A stretch of DNA of 64,000 nt, taken from positions 1-64,000 of the forward strand of contig NZ_JACIBT010000002.1 of NCBI RefSeq assembly GCF_014195445.1, in the 5' to 3' direction. Below, one piece after another: positions 21,152 to 29,479 of this stretch. How positions within the stretch are numbered: the stretch's first letter is position 1; every line of letters starts with the position of its first letter. The stretch comes from Garicola koreensis (GTDB lineage Bacteria; Actinomycetota; Actinomycetes; Actinomycetales; Micrococcaceae). The notes beneath the pieces were generated by a model. That model had not been told where the DNA came from, searched no databases, and saw only the letters and a program-made list of their open reading frames with translations. Position numbers and translations under genes: made by a program.

Positions 21152-22021
21152 TCAGAAGACGATCGTGGTGCTGCCGTGACGGATTACCCGGTCCTCACAG
21201 TGCCACTTGACGGCGCGGGAGAGCACCGCCCGCTCCACATCGGCCCCGTAGCGGGTCAATTGGGCGACGTCGTCGGCGTGGGAGACCCGGATGACGTCCT
21301 GTTCGATGATGGGACCCTCGTCAAGGTCCTCGGTGACGTAATGGGCGGTGGCGCCGATGAGCTTGACTCCGCGGTCCTTAGCCTTCTGGTAGGGACCGGC
21401 ACCGACGAACGCCGGCAGGAAGCTGTGGTGAATGTTCATCACCGGCGCCCGCACCTGCTCCAAGAAGTCGGGGGAGAGGATCTGCATGTAGCGGGCCAGC
21501 ACCACAAGGTCCACGTTGTCTTTGAGCAGGCGAAGGTGCTCGGCCTCTGCGGCGGCCTTATTGTCCCTGTCGACCGGAACGTGGATGAACTCGACCCCGA
21601 ATCTGCGCACGTCCTCCTCAAGGTCGGGGTGATTGGAGATGACGCAGGCGATCTGCATGGGAAGGTCGCCGCGCCGGTGCCGCCACAGCAGATCCAGCAG
21701 GCAGTGATCGGTTTTGGAGGCGAAGAGGGCCACGCGCTTGGGGCGGGAGGCATCGGTGAGCTGCCACTGCATGGAGAACCGGCTCGCCAGCCGCGACTCG
21801 ATGACGTGCTCCACTTCGGTGCGCCGGGCTGCCAGGCCCGGCAGGTGAAAGACGGTGCGCTGGAAGAACTGGCCACCCTCCACCCCGGTGGAGTACTGGT
21901 CCAGGGTGATGATGTTTCCGCCGAGTTCAGCGATCAGATCCGAGACGGCGGCGACGATGCCGTGCTGGTCCGGACAGGCGATGACCAGACGTGCAATATC
22001 GGGACGCTGCTCAGTGTTCAC
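21152..22021 (-). CDS. purU: Formyltetrahydrofolate deformylase PurU
   Basis: Hydrolyses 10-formyl-THF to THF and formate, balancing one-carbon pools and feeding purine synthesis. The 289-aa protein has an N-terminal ACT domain (about 10-85; ACPDQHGIVAAVSDLI) and a formyltransferase-fold catalytic domain with the NIHHSFLPAFVGAGPY motif, the ATAHYV histidine and the acidic DEGPIIEQD. The start is a GTG at 22021 with GGGAGAG upstream. It is on the minus strand just beyond tRNA-Asn, apparently as a separate unit. Confidence 0.95.
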   Translation of the reverse strand: MNTEQRPDIARLVIACPDQHGIVAAVSDLIAELGGNIITLDQYSTGVEGGQFFQRTVFHLPGLAARRTEVEHVIESRLASRFSMQWQLTDASRPKRVALFASKTDHCLLDLLWRHRRGDLPMQIACVISNHPDLEEDVRRFGVEFIHVPVDRDNKAAAEAEHLRLLKDNVDLVVLARYMQILSPDFLEQVRAPVMNIHHSFLPAFVGAGPYQKAKDRGVKLIGATAHYVTEDLDEGPIIEQDVIRVSHADDVAQLTRYGADVERAVLSRAVKWHCEDRVIRHGSTTIVF

Positions 22022-22118
22022 TCGACTCTCCCGGGCTCCGCGTGGGGGTGGAGCCGCCGGTGCCTGCGGGGCGGCTCACAGGTTGCAGGGGCAGCCGTGC
22101 TGCCGAACTTCTGTGGAT

Positions 22119-22157
22119 ATGACTGCGGCCCCTACCGAAGACAGGGGCCGCAGTCAT
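22119..22157 (-). terminator. Strong hairpin downstream of tRNA-Asn
   Basis: Perfect 15-bp inverted repeat (ATGACTGCGGCCCCT) around a 9-base loop. On the minus strand the loop reads GTCTTCGGT, containing a CTTCGG-type stable turn. It begins 7 bp after the tRNA 3' end and probably ends its transcript, although no T-run follows. Confidence 0.7.
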
Positions 22158-22163
22158 TGGGGG

Positions 22164-22235
22164 CTCCCCCGACTGGACTCGAACCAGTAACCACTCGATT
22201 AACAGTCGAGTGCTCTGCCATTGAGCTACGGGGGA
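22164..22235 (-). tRNA. tRNA-Asn (anticodon GTT)
   Basis: 72-nt cloverleaf on the minus strand. The acceptor stem is TCCCCCG/CGGGGGA, D-arm GCTC...GAGC, anticodon stem CTCGA/TCGAG with loop CTGTTAA, and T-arm ACTGG-TTCGAGT-CCAGT, with discriminator G. CC follows but the A of CCA is not encoded. Confidence 0.96.
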
Positions 22236-22316
22236 TCGCGACACCAAAGCCTAGCAGGCATAGGCCCAGGGCGTGAAATCCGCACCTTTCGACAACGTTG
22301 CTTCGTGCCGGCCGGC

Positions 22317-22367
22317 GCAGCAGCCGAGGCCCGGTGGGAGATCACTCGGTGGGGCCTCGGCTGCTGC
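22317..22367 (-). terminator. Hairpin downstream of hsp20
   Basis: A perfect 16-bp inverted repeat (GCAGCAGCCGAGGCCC and complement) with a 19-base loop lies 11 bp after the hsp20 stop. It is probably the terminator, without a T-run. Confidence 0.65.
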
Positions 22368-22378
22368 GGTGATGCCGA

Positions 22379-22861
22379 TCAGGCGTCGAGCTTTTTGCCC
22401 TCATCAGCGGCGGGAACCTGCTTGGCGCCGGCTCCGGCGGTGATGTGAATCCGGCGCGGCTGCTCTTCGGCGTAGATGCCGGCGACCCGCACGGTCAGCA
22501 CACCGGCGTCGTAGGTCGCCGAGATGGCGTCCTGGCTGACATCCTCGGGGAGGTTCACCGTGCGGGAGAAGCTGCCGTAGCGGACCTCGCGCAGTCCCTC
22601 AGCCTCACGTTCGGTGCGGCGCTCACCCGATATGGTCAGCGTGCGTCCGCTGTTGGAAAGCTCGACGGCGACGTCGTTCTCAGGGTCGATCCCGGGCAGG
22701 TCGACCGCCGCTACCAGGTCATCACCGTCGCGGTGGGCATCGATCGCCGGCACGAAGCCTGAGGCGCGCTGGCTCTGATCGGCCAGCGGCGCACGGGCCT
22801 GCCGGAAGACGTCGTCGATCAGGGAGAAGGGGTCAAGCCGGGTCAGGGAAGTATGGATCAT
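22379..22861 (-). CDS. Small heat-shock protein, Hsp20/alpha-crystallin family
   Basis: 160-aa ATP-independent chaperone that holds unfolding proteins. The alpha-crystallin domain spans about residues 40-135, with DLPGIDPEN, the SGERR strand and the C-terminal AGVLTVRV box typical of the family. An N-terminal LDPFSLIDDVFRQ stretch matches actinobacterial Hsp18-like proteins. ATG 22861 is chosen, with AGGAG ten bases upstream; a TTG at 22867 is possible. It is transcribed alone, with a strong hairpin after the stop. Confidence 0.93.
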   Translation of the reverse strand: MIHTSLTRLDPFSLIDDVFRQARAPLADQSQRASGFVPAIDAHRDGDDLVAAVDLPGIDPENDVAVELSNSGRTLTISGERRTEREAEGLREVRYGSFSRTVNLPEDVSQDAISATYDAGVLTVRVAGIYAEEQPRRIHITAGAGAKQVPAADEGKKLDA

Positions 22862-23066
22862 CAGCAATCAGCTCCTATCGAGTGGTAAGGGAACTCATCA
22901 CCAACAACGCCGGGATGGAGTTGTGGGGACAGCTGTCTGTGCTGTCACATCATGCAACGACGTGGACGCCGCGAATATTCCAAACCTGAGCCGATAACGC
23001 TCAAGTTTTTCGAGCGGAGGATACTCGGCCGCGTCAGGGCTCGTGGGAACTGAGAATTGGACTCTT

Positions 23067-23087
23067 GTAGGCTAAGATGATGCCTAC
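23067..23087. promoter_or_regulatory. Possible iron-type operator overlapping the SIP gene start
   Basis: GTAGGC and GCCTAC form a 6-bp inverted repeat around 9 bases, covering the start codons. The half-site TAGGCTAAG resembles DtxR/IdeR boxes, and the gene product is siderophore-linked, but the symmetry is one base off the 19-bp consensus. TAGGCT (23068-23073) may also be the -10. Confidence 0.35.
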
Positions 23088-23925
23088 TGAAACCGGGGCG
23101 CCTCAACCACGCAGGACCCGCGTGCAGACCGTCATGGAAGTCATCGGCACCCACCGGCTGACTCCGCATATGGTCCGTGTGGTGCTCGGCGGTGAGGGTT
23201 TCCGGGATCTGGCGTTCAAGGACGGCACCGATCAGTACATCAAGCTGCTCTTCGCCGATCCCGCCCTGGGCTTGGAGCGCCCCTACGACCTCGAATCCCT
23301 GCGCGAACACCTGGAGATCGCTCAGATGCCGGTGAGCCGCACCTACACCATTCGTCACATCGACCACCAGAATGAACAGATCTGGGTCGATTTCGTCATC
23401 CACGGCGACCAAGGCATCGCCGGACCGTGGGCCTCCACCGTGCAGCCGGGGGAGACGATCAGCTTCTTCGGGCCGGGCGCCGGCTACGCACCGCGGCCTG
23501 ATGCGGACTTTCACCTGATCGCAGGAGACGAAGCCGCGCTGCCGGCGATCGCGGCGGCTCTGGAGTCCATGGAAGCCGATGCGCGCGGCACGGCACTCAT
23601 CGAGGTCCGCGACGCTCAGGAACAGCTGCCGCTGAAGGCGCCGGAGAACGTCAGCGTCGTCTGGCTTCATCGCGGCGGCGACTTCAGTCCGCAGACCACC
23701 CGCCTGGTTGAGTACCTGCAGGACCTCCAGATTCCCGACGGCGACGTGCAGGTCTTCATCCACGGCGAGCGCGAACAGATGAAGGCCGTGCGCCGTCTGC
23801 TGGTTCAGGACCGCGGAATGGAACGCAGGGGCCTGTCCCTCTCCGCCTACTGGGCGCTGGGGCGGTATGAAGATCAGTTCCAGGAGGAGAAGCGGCTGCC
23901 CATCGGCAAGATCGACCCGGAATGA
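23080..23925 (+). CDS. Siderophore-interacting protein (FAD-dependent ferric-siderophore reductase)
   Basis: 281-aa flavoprotein of the SIP family that releases iron from imported siderophores in the cytoplasm using NAD(P)H. The FAD-binding domain (about 15-130) has the SRTYTIRH flavin motif. The C-terminal nucleotide domain carries LIAGDEAALPAI, the WLHRGG strand and the HGEREQMKAVRR segment, ending in the SAYWALGR motif diagnostic of SIPs. ATG 23077 and 23080 are adjacent; 23080 lies 6 bp after a TAGGCT -10 and would give a leaderless message. No transport genes are adjacent. Iron control is inferred from the overlapping dyad. Confidence 0.93.
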   Translation: MPTETGAPQPRRTRVQTVMEVIGTHRLTPHMVRVVLGGEGFRDLAFKDGTDQYIKLLFADPALGLERPYDLESLREHLEIAQMPVSRTYTIRHIDHQNEQIWVDFVIHGDQGIAGPWASTVQPGETISFFGPGAGYAPRPDADFHLIAGDEAALPAIAAALESMEADARGTALIEVRDAQEQLPLKAPENVSVVWLHRGGDFSPQTTRLVEYLQDLQIPDGDVQVFIHGEREQMKAVRRLLVQDRGMERRGLSLSAYWALGRYEDQFQEEKRLPIGKIDPE

Positions 23926-23987
23926 TGATCCTGCCGTGATCGGCAGGGTGCAGATCCGCAGTGGTCACAGCGGGTCAGGCGGTGTGG

Positions 23988-24434
23988 CTAGAGGCTCGCC
24001 CCAGAGCTGGTGCCCACCACCAGTGCGACAAAAAGCAGCAGGACCAGCACCAGAACGGTGACGGTCGCGCAGATCCCGGCGTATTTGGTGAAGCCCCGCA
24101 GCCGGTGGCCGGCCCTGTCCCGCAGCGTGCCGGAGAGCAGCAGGAACAGGTCGATGATCATCCAGGCGCCCGCGATGCCGACCAGTGCCAGGGCAACGCT
24201 GGTCAGCTCAAACCCCATAAGAACGACGACGCCGCCAAGCAGCACGCTCTGCACCGCCGCGGTGGGGACATGTCCCAAATAGTAGCGGTGTGCCCCGGTG
24301 AGACCGAGAAAGAGAGCCAGCGCCCAAGCCGGCAGAAGCGCCTTCCTCGAGGTGGGCTGATTCTCGAAGGCAAGACGATCCTCGTCGGTGTAGGTGTTCG
24401 AATACAGCTCATCGAGATCATAGTGACCAGCCAT
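23988..24434 (-). CDS. TM2 domain-containing membrane protein
   Basis: 148-aa protein. Residues about 30-100 form the TM2 domain, two helices around the family pattern (FLGLTGAHRYYLGH), followed by a third helix near the C-terminus at about 120-141. The first 30 residues are polar and cytoplasmic. TATACT lies 5 bp before the ATG, with GGAG between, so the message may be leaderless or nearly so. The function of the family is unknown. It is divergent from the holin-family gene. Confidence 0.87.
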   Translation of the reverse strand: MAGHYDLDELYSNTYTDEDRLAFENQPTSRKALLPAWALALFLGLTGAHRYYLGHVPTAAVQSVLLGGVVVLMGFELTSVALALVGIAGAWMIIDLFLLLSGTLRDRAGHRLRGFTKYAGICATVTVLVLVLLLFVALVVGTSSGASL

Positions 24435-24439
24435 AGCTC

Positions 24440-24445
24440 CAGTAT
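24440..24445 (-). promoter_or_regulatory. -10 element of the TM2 gene
   Basis: TATACT on the minus strand ends 5 bp before ATG 24434, placing the transcript start at or next to the start codon. Confidence 0.5.
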
Positions 24446-24519
24446 AGGCTGATACTGCGGTGGGCAGTGATAGTTTGGTGCTGATCGTATGCGTTCGACT
24501 TCAGGATGGAGGCGCTGTC

Positions 24520-25317
24520 TTGGCGCAGCAACAATCCACACAAAAGGCTCAGAGCACGTCATTTGCTGACGTGATCAAAGTCCTGCTGCGACTGGGCCCC
24601 AAGCAGATCAACGACGAAATCACCCTGGCCATCGCCCAGATGAAGGCCAAAGGGATAGCAGCGGGCATCGCCGCGGCGCTGATGGTGGTGGGCCTGGTAT
24701 TCGTCACCTTCCTTGTGGTGGCCCTTATTGTGGCCGCTATCGCCGCGCTGCACCTGATTTTCCAGCTGTGGGCCGCTGCCCTCATCGTGGCCGGCGCATT
24801 CCTGCTGATTGCGCTGATCGTTGGTCTGATCGGCCTGCTGAAGCTCAAGGGTGCTATGCCGCTGGTCCCGGAGGACGCTATCCGAGGCTTTCGGATGGAC
24901 CTTGGGGTCATGCGTGAAGGGACAAGCTTCGACCCACGGTCCCTGGACCGTGCGGATGAGCAGAAGCGCGAAGCGAAGGAAGAGGCCAAGCGCCAGGAGG
25001 CCGAGCAGAAGAAGCGCGACGCCAAAACCCCCGGGGCCGGAGAACCGCAGAAGCCCAGCTACACGGAGCTGCTGCGCCGAACCTCGCAGCGCCGTGACCA
25101 TATCGCTGGTCTGCAGAGCCAGATCATGGGGCGTAAATCCAAGGGTGCCGCGGCGGATACCGGCACCCAGAAGCCGGCGGATGCGCCCAGCTCCGCTGCA
25201 GAGGCGAACAGCGTCGGAGCCAAAGAGTACTTCGCTGCCCGCTGGAAGCCGGTCAGCATCGCGGCAGGCTCAGCCGCCGCCGCAGGCGTGTTCCTGCGGG
25301 AGCTCACTAAGAAATAG
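24520..25317 (+). CDS. Holin-superfamily III (DUF1469-type) membrane protein
   Basis: 265-aa protein. About 50-110 are two long helices (AAALMVVGLVFVTFLVVALI and a second), the signature of the actinobacterial phage-holin-3 family. A Lys/Glu-rich coiled-coil-like region follows (about 150-175). The C-terminus has a DUF3618-like patch (YTELLRRTSQRRDHIAGLQ) and a final hydrophobic segment. Such genes are chromosomal housekeeping genes in Micrococcales, and no other phage genes are nearby. The start is TTG 24520 with TGGAGG at 7 bases; the longer frame has no good site. Confidence 0.82.
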   Translation: MAQQQSTQKAQSTSFADVIKVLLRLGPKQINDEITLAIAQMKAKGIAAGIAAALMVVGLVFVTFLVVALIVAAIAALHLIFQLWAAALIVAGAFLLIALIVGLIGLLKLKGAMPLVPEDAIRGFRMDLGVMREGTSFDPRSLDRADEQKREAKEEAKRQEAEQKKRDAKTPGAGEPQKPSYTELLRRTSQRRDHIAGLQSQIMGRKSKGAAADTGTQKPADAPSSAAEANSVGAKEYFAARWKPVSIAAGSAAAAGVFLRELTKK

Positions 25318-25319
25318 CT

Positions 25320-26027
25320 GTGACCCCCGTGAGACTCATTGGTGCCGGGACCCGAGAGAACGTCGAATATACGGTGAGAGACACGTTCTGGACCGCGCCC
25401 AATGTGATCACCGTGCTCCGGTTCCTGCTGGTGCCGATCTTCGTGCTCCTGGTGGCTGAGCAGAACTACCTGGCTGCGTTCTGGGCGTTGGCCGTCCTGG
25501 GTGCCACAGACTGGATCGACGGGTTCATCGCCCGGTTCTTCAACCAGATGAGCACAGTGGGCCAATGGTTGGACCCGCTCGCTGACCGGCTGGCGATGCT
25601 GATCGTCACGCTGACCCTGGTGCACTTCCAAGTCGCTCCGGAGTGGCTGCTGGTGGTGATCCTCATTCCGGATGCGGTCCTGTTCCTCAACGCCATGCTG
25701 CTGTTCGCCGGCAACCCCCACCTGCAGGTGTCGCCGATGGGCAAAGTCCGCACTGCCGGTCTGCTCATCAGCCTTCCGCTGCTGCTGCTGGTTGATCTGC
25801 CCGAGTTCACCGGGTGGCTCGGTGGCCTCTTCCCGCTGGTGGTGGAATCGGTGCTGGTCGCGGGGGCGGTGATGCACGTGATCGCATCGATCGACTATTT
25901 CCACCAGGCCATCGTGAAGTACCGTCGACTACGGGCTGCCGGGATCAACACGTGGAAGCGGAGGTCGTGGATTCCACAGTCGGCAGCAGCAGCCGACCCA
26001 GTGGCAGTGAGGAGCCAGGACACGTGA
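25320..26027 (+). CDS. CDP-alcohol phosphatidyltransferase (PgsA-like)
   Basis: 235-aa membrane enzyme that joins a CDP-diacylglycerol to an alcohol. The family motif D-x2-D-G-x2-A-R-x8-G-x3-D-x3-D is complete: DWIDGFIAR, then GQWLDPLAD. Five or six helices follow. It could make phosphatidylglycerophosphate or phosphatidylinositol phosphate; the alcohol is not decidable by eye. GTG 25320 begins 2 bp after the previous stop. The GT4 gene overlaps its 3' end by 4 bp, so lipid synthesis and glycosylation are likely coupled. Confidence 0.9.
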   Translation: MTPVRLIGAGTRENVEYTVRDTFWTAPNVITVLRFLLVPIFVLLVAEQNYLAAFWALAVLGATDWIDGFIARFFNQMSTVGQWLDPLADRLAMLIVTLTLVHFQVAPEWLLVVILIPDAVLFLNAMLLFAGNPHLQVSPMGKVRTAGLLISLPLLLLVDLPEFTGWLGGLFPLVVESVLVAGAVMHVIASIDYFHQAIVKYRRLRAAGINTWKRRSWIPQSAAAADPVAVRSQDT

Positions 26028-27223
26028 ACACCCCGCGGCCGCTGCGCGTGCTGATTGCCGCTGACACCTACCCTCCCGACGTCAACGGCGCGGCCGTCTT
26101 CTGCTACCGACTGGCTCAGCACATGAGCGACCGGGGCCATGAGGTCCACATCGCCGCGGCTCGCCCGTCGCCGGGGCCTGACAGTGTGGAGTACCGCCAA
26201 GAGGCGACCGTCCACCGTTTCCGGTCCTTCCGCGCACCCACCCACGAGTCCTACCGGCTCTGTCTGCCTTGGCAGGTCGAACCGGCCATGAACCGGCTGG
26301 TGCAGCAGCTTCAGCCCGATGTGATTCACGTGCAGTGCCACTACATGGTGGGTAAGGCTGCGATTCTGGCAGCAGAGAGGCAGCGGGTGCGGCTCATCGC
26401 CACCAATCACTTCATGCCCGAGAATCTGGACCCGTTTCTGCCCTTTCCCCAGTGGTTCAAAGACATCGTCTCCCGGAACTCCTGGGCAGATATGGGCCAG
26501 CTGATGAGCCGGGCTTCAGTGGTGACCACACCGACGCCGCTGGCAGCCCAGACCATGAAGGCTAAGGGCGGCTTTGAGCATGTGCTGCCCCTGTCCAACG
26601 GTATCGACGTGGACTTCTACAGCCCGAAGCCCGATGAAGAGCTGCCCCGTCACGAGCGGCCCACTGTGCTGTTCGTCGGTCGGCTTGCCGTGGAGAAGAA
26701 TGTCGGTGTCCTCATAGACGCACTGGCCAGAACCGACCCTCAGCTGGGCCTCTGCGCAGAGATCATCGGTGATGGTGAGCAGCGTGATGTGCTGCGTGAG
26801 CAGATCCTCCAGCAGGGCCTGGAGGACCGGGTGACCATGCGCGGTCATGTCGATGAGGCCGGTCTGCGCAGCGCCTACCTCGCCGCTGACGTGTTCTGCC
26901 AACCCGGAACCGCTGAGCTGCAGTCTCTGGTCTCGTTGGAGGCGATGAGTGCGGCCAAACCGATGGTGCTTGCCGATGCGCTGGCCCTTCCCCATCTGGT
27001 CACTGAGGGGCAGAACGGCTACCTGTTCGAGCCCAACAACAGTGCGGACCTTGCCGAAAAGCTGAGCACCATATTCCGCAGGACCCCGCAGCAGCGGCAG
27101 GCTATGGGGGAGGCCAGCCGGAAGAAGGCCGGCGAGCACGCCATCGGCAGAACCATGTCCGCCTACGAGGAGCTCTACTACGGAGCCGACTGGGTCACCA
27201 CCGAACAGTTCAAGGACTGGTGA
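26024..27223 (+). CDS. GT4-family glycosyltransferase
   Basis: 399-aa GT-B enzyme transferring a sugar from an activated donor to an acceptor, probably a membrane lipid given its coupling to the upstream phosphatidyltransferase. N-terminal LIAADTYPPDVNGAA is the acceptor-domain start of PimA/MgtA-like enzymes. The donor domain has VLFVGRLAVEKNV and the E-x7-E motif in AELQSLVSLEAM. The GTG at 26024 has AGGAGCCAGGA ahead and overlaps the previous stop (GTGA). A mannosyltransferase is plausible but not shown. Confidence 0.9.
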   Translation: MNTPRPLRVLIAADTYPPDVNGAAVFCYRLAQHMSDRGHEVHIAAARPSPGPDSVEYRQEATVHRFRSFRAPTHESYRLCLPWQVEPAMNRLVQQLQPDVIHVQCHYMVGKAAILAAERQRVRLIATNHFMPENLDPFLPFPQWFKDIVSRNSWADMGQLMSRASVVTTPTPLAAQTMKAKGGFEHVLPLSNGIDVDFYSPKPDEELPRHERPTVLFVGRLAVEKNVGVLIDALARTDPQLGLCAEIIGDGEQRDVLREQILQQGLEDRVTMRGHVDEAGLRSAYLAADVFCQPGTAELQSLVSLEAMSAAKPMVLADALALPHLVTEGQNGYLFEPNNSADLAEKLSTIFRRTPQQRQAMGEASRKKAGEHAIGRTMSAYEELYYGADWVTTEQFKDW

Positions 27224-27251
27224 GCCGTCCCGAGCAGACAGTCCCCGGCCG

Positions 27252-27290
27252 TGTTTCATCTCACCGGAGAGAACGGCCCTTTGTGAAACA
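27252..27290. repeat. 39-bp palindromic element, copy 1
   Basis: It begins TGTTTCA and ends TGTGAAACA (8-bp arms including the flanking G/C), and is exactly 39 bp. A second 39-bp copy lies at 52036-52074, and both are followed by a similar GGGAT-containing tail. It lies between two convergent glycosyltransferase genes. Confidence 0.65.
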
Positions 27291-27337
27291 CAGGCAGGGA
27301 TTATGCGGACGACGGTGGTGGCCGGGCAGGCGGAGAC

Positions 27338-28417
27338 TCATCGGCGCAGCGACTCAGCAAGGCTGAGCAGTCGCTGCGCCGAATCCTCCCAGTCGTAGGC
27401 GCGGCTGCGCCGGGCGGCGGCCTCGCTGGCTCGGCGGAAGGTCACCGGGTCCTGCAGCCTGCGCACTGCAGAGGCAGCAGCGGCGTCGTCGTCGGGCGTG
27501 ACGACTTGGGCCGCGCCCGCGGCCGAGGAGGTGCCGATCACCTCCTGGAAGATGGGCAGATCCGAGACCACCACCGGTGTGCCGTGGCTCATCGCCTCAA
27601 TGACCGGCAGCCCATACCCCTCCGCCCGGGAGAGTGTGAGCAGGGCGGTGGCTCGGCGCAGCAGCCGGATGTAGTCCGCTTCGCTGATTCCGCGGTGCCA
27701 GACCAGCTGGCCCGGCCGCTGGGCCAGGGCACTGAGCTGGGCCCGGCGGGCCGGCTCGACGGGCGAGCACAGGTGCAGCCGATAGTCCGGCAGCCGGTTC
27801 ACCGCCCGGATCAGCGTCTGGACGTTCTTGTACTCCATGAAGGACCCCATGTAGACCAGGTCTTTGGTCGGCGGCTGTTCGGGTGAGCGGGGATGGTCCA
27901 CCTGTTGGGCGGCGTTGGGAATCACATGAACATCGCGGGAGGTCAGCCGGTGCTCGGCGATGAGTCCTGCCGTGGTCTGGGAGACGGTGGCAACTGCATC
28001 GGCACGGTTGAGCATCAGCCGCTGCGGCAGATAGCTCAGGTGGAACAGCCGCCACCCCAAGCGAATTGGGGCGGGCAGGTTCTTCGGGGGAGTGGGGTGC
28101 TGATAGTAGATCAGATCGTGCAGGGTCAGAATCAGCGGGTACCTCCTGCCCAGGCTGCCCATGGTCTGCATCGGAGAGAAGACGACGTCGGGGTGGTGTC
28201 GGTTGATCTGCAGCGCCACGAACGGCTCCTTCGGGCCGGTGGGTGAGGAGATCAGCACCCACGGCGCCTCCGGTAGCAGGTTCAGCTGCGCCGGATCGCT
28301 GATCAGCATGGTGATCTCTGCCCGAGCAGCTGCGGCCTGCACCAGTGAGGCGGTGTATCGGGAGATGCCGTCGTGCACCTGGGTGCGCACGTAGCGGCAG
28401 TCGATGAAGAGCCTCAT
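27338..28417 (-). CDS. GT4-family glycosyltransferase
   Basis: 359-aa GT-B enzyme. The start MRLFIDCRYVRTQVHDGISRY is typical of mannosyltransferases of the WbaZ/MtfB sort. The donor domain has VYMGSFMEYKNV and the E-x7-E motif in AEGYGLPVIEAM. ATG 28417 is the homologous start; the ORF is open for 219 bp further but that part is not conserved-looking. It is convergent with the GT4 gene at 26024 and divergent from the dehydrogenase gene at 28475 with 57 bp between. Donor and acceptor are unknown. Confidence 0.9.
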   Translation of the reverse strand: MRLFIDCRYVRTQVHDGISRYTASLVQAAAARAEITMLISDPAQLNLLPEAPWVLISSPTGPKEPFVALQINRHHPDVVFSPMQTMGSLGRRYPLILTLHDLIYYQHPTPPKNLPAPIRLGWRLFHLSYLPQRLMLNRADAVATVSQTTAGLIAEHRLTSRDVHVIPNAAQQVDHPRSPEQPPTKDLVYMGSFMEYKNVQTLIRAVNRLPDYRLHLCSPVEPARRAQLSALAQRPGQLVWHRGISEADYIRLLRRATALLTLSRAEGYGLPVIEAMSHGTPVVVSDLPIFQEVIGTSSAAGAAQVVTPDDDAAAASAVRRLQDPVTFRRASEAAARRSRAYDWEDSAQRLLSLAESLRR

Positions 28418-28474
28418 AGACCCAAGTGTTTCACCTCCAGGCCCCCGGGAGGCAGACGTGTCAGGATGGGGACA

Positions 28475-29479
28475 ATGATCACGACCCCGGATGCCGCCCG
28501 CGCACGTGAGTATTGGACGCAGTCGGCCTTCAACGGCCGGGTCCGTGAGGTGCCGGTGCCGGTGCCGGGGCCGGGTGAGGTGCTCATCGAAACCGAACTC
28601 TCTGGGATCTCGCCGGGCACCGAGGCCCTGATTCATCGTGGTGACGTGCCCGACTCAGTTGCTGAGCTGATGCGCGCGCCCCAGCAGCTGGGTGACTTGC
28701 CGTTTCCGGTTTCCCACGGGTACCTCAATGTCGGCACCGTGCGTCAGGGACCGGCGGAACTGAGGGGCAGGCGGGTGTTCACCCTGGCGGGCCATCGCAG
28801 CCACGTGGTGGTCCCGGCCGGTGCCTGCCACCTGGTGGGCGAGGCGGTTCCCACCGAGCGGGCCCTGCTCGCCGGGGTGGCCGAAGTGGGGCTGAATGCG
28901 CTCTGGGAGGCCCCGGTGACCCTGGGGGACCGGATTGCGGTGATTGGCGGGGGTCTGGTGGGCCTGGTGACTGCGCTGCTGGTGCAGGGTGTTTCGCCCG
29001 CGCGGCTGCAGCTGATCGAAGTTGACGCTGACCGAGCCCGCCTCGCAGCCGATATGGGGCTGCATGCGGTCTCGCCTGAGGAGGCGGCGGCGGACAACGA
29101 CGTCGTCCTCCACGCCTCAGCCAGCGCCGAGGGGCTGCGCCGAGCCTTGGAGATCACCGGCGACGACGGCAGCGTGGTGGAGCTGTCCTGGTACGGCACC
29201 CGATCCCCGCAGGTGCCGCTGGGGGCCGACTTTCACGCCCGCCGTCTGCGGCTGCTAGGCACGCAGGTCGGTCAGGTGGCAGCACCCAAACGACTGCGCC
29301 GCAGCCGCACGCAGCGCTTGGCCGCAGCCCTGAACCTGCTGGACGCACGATTCGATGCCCTGGTGACAGGACGTTCCCCTGTGGAGCGGCTGCCCGAGGT
29401 GATGGATGATTTCGCCTCCGGCGCAGCGTGGACTCGCAACCAGCTGCTGCACGTGGTGACCTACGAAGGAGATAAGTGA
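28475..29479 (+). CDS. Zinc-type alcohol dehydrogenase-like protein (MDR superfamily)
   Basis: 334-aa medium-chain dehydrogenase relative. The GroES-like half begins AREYWTQSAFNGRV and carries SGISPGTEALIHRGD. The Rossmann half has VIGGGLVGLVTALL. The usual catalytic and structural zinc cysteines are not visible, a feature of the TDH-like subgroup found with pterin genes in actinobacteria. ATG 28475 follows GGATGGGGA. Its stop overlaps the pterin synthase homologue's ATG by one base, so the two act together. Confidence 0.88.
   Translation: MITTPDAARAREYWTQSAFNGRVREVPVPVPGPGEVLIETELSGISPGTEALIHRGDVPDSVAELMRAPQQLGDLPFPVSHGYLNVGTVRQGPAELRGRRVFTLAGHRSHVVVPAGACHLVGEAVPTERALLAGVAEVGLNALWEAPVTLGDRIAVIGGGLVGLVTALLVQGVSPARLQLIEVDADRARLAADMGLHAVSPEEAAADNDVVLHASASAEGLRRALEITGDDGSVVELSWYGTRSPQVPLGADFHARRLRLLGTQVGQVAAPKRLRRSRTQRLAAALNLLDARFDALVTGRSPVERLPEVMDDFASGAAWTRNQLLHVVTYEGDK

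Noticed and set aside
24520..25317. Prophage, suggested by the holin-family protein
   Set aside because: No terminase, portal, tail, integrase or lysin genes are nearby, and this family is a normal chromosomal gene in Micrococcales.
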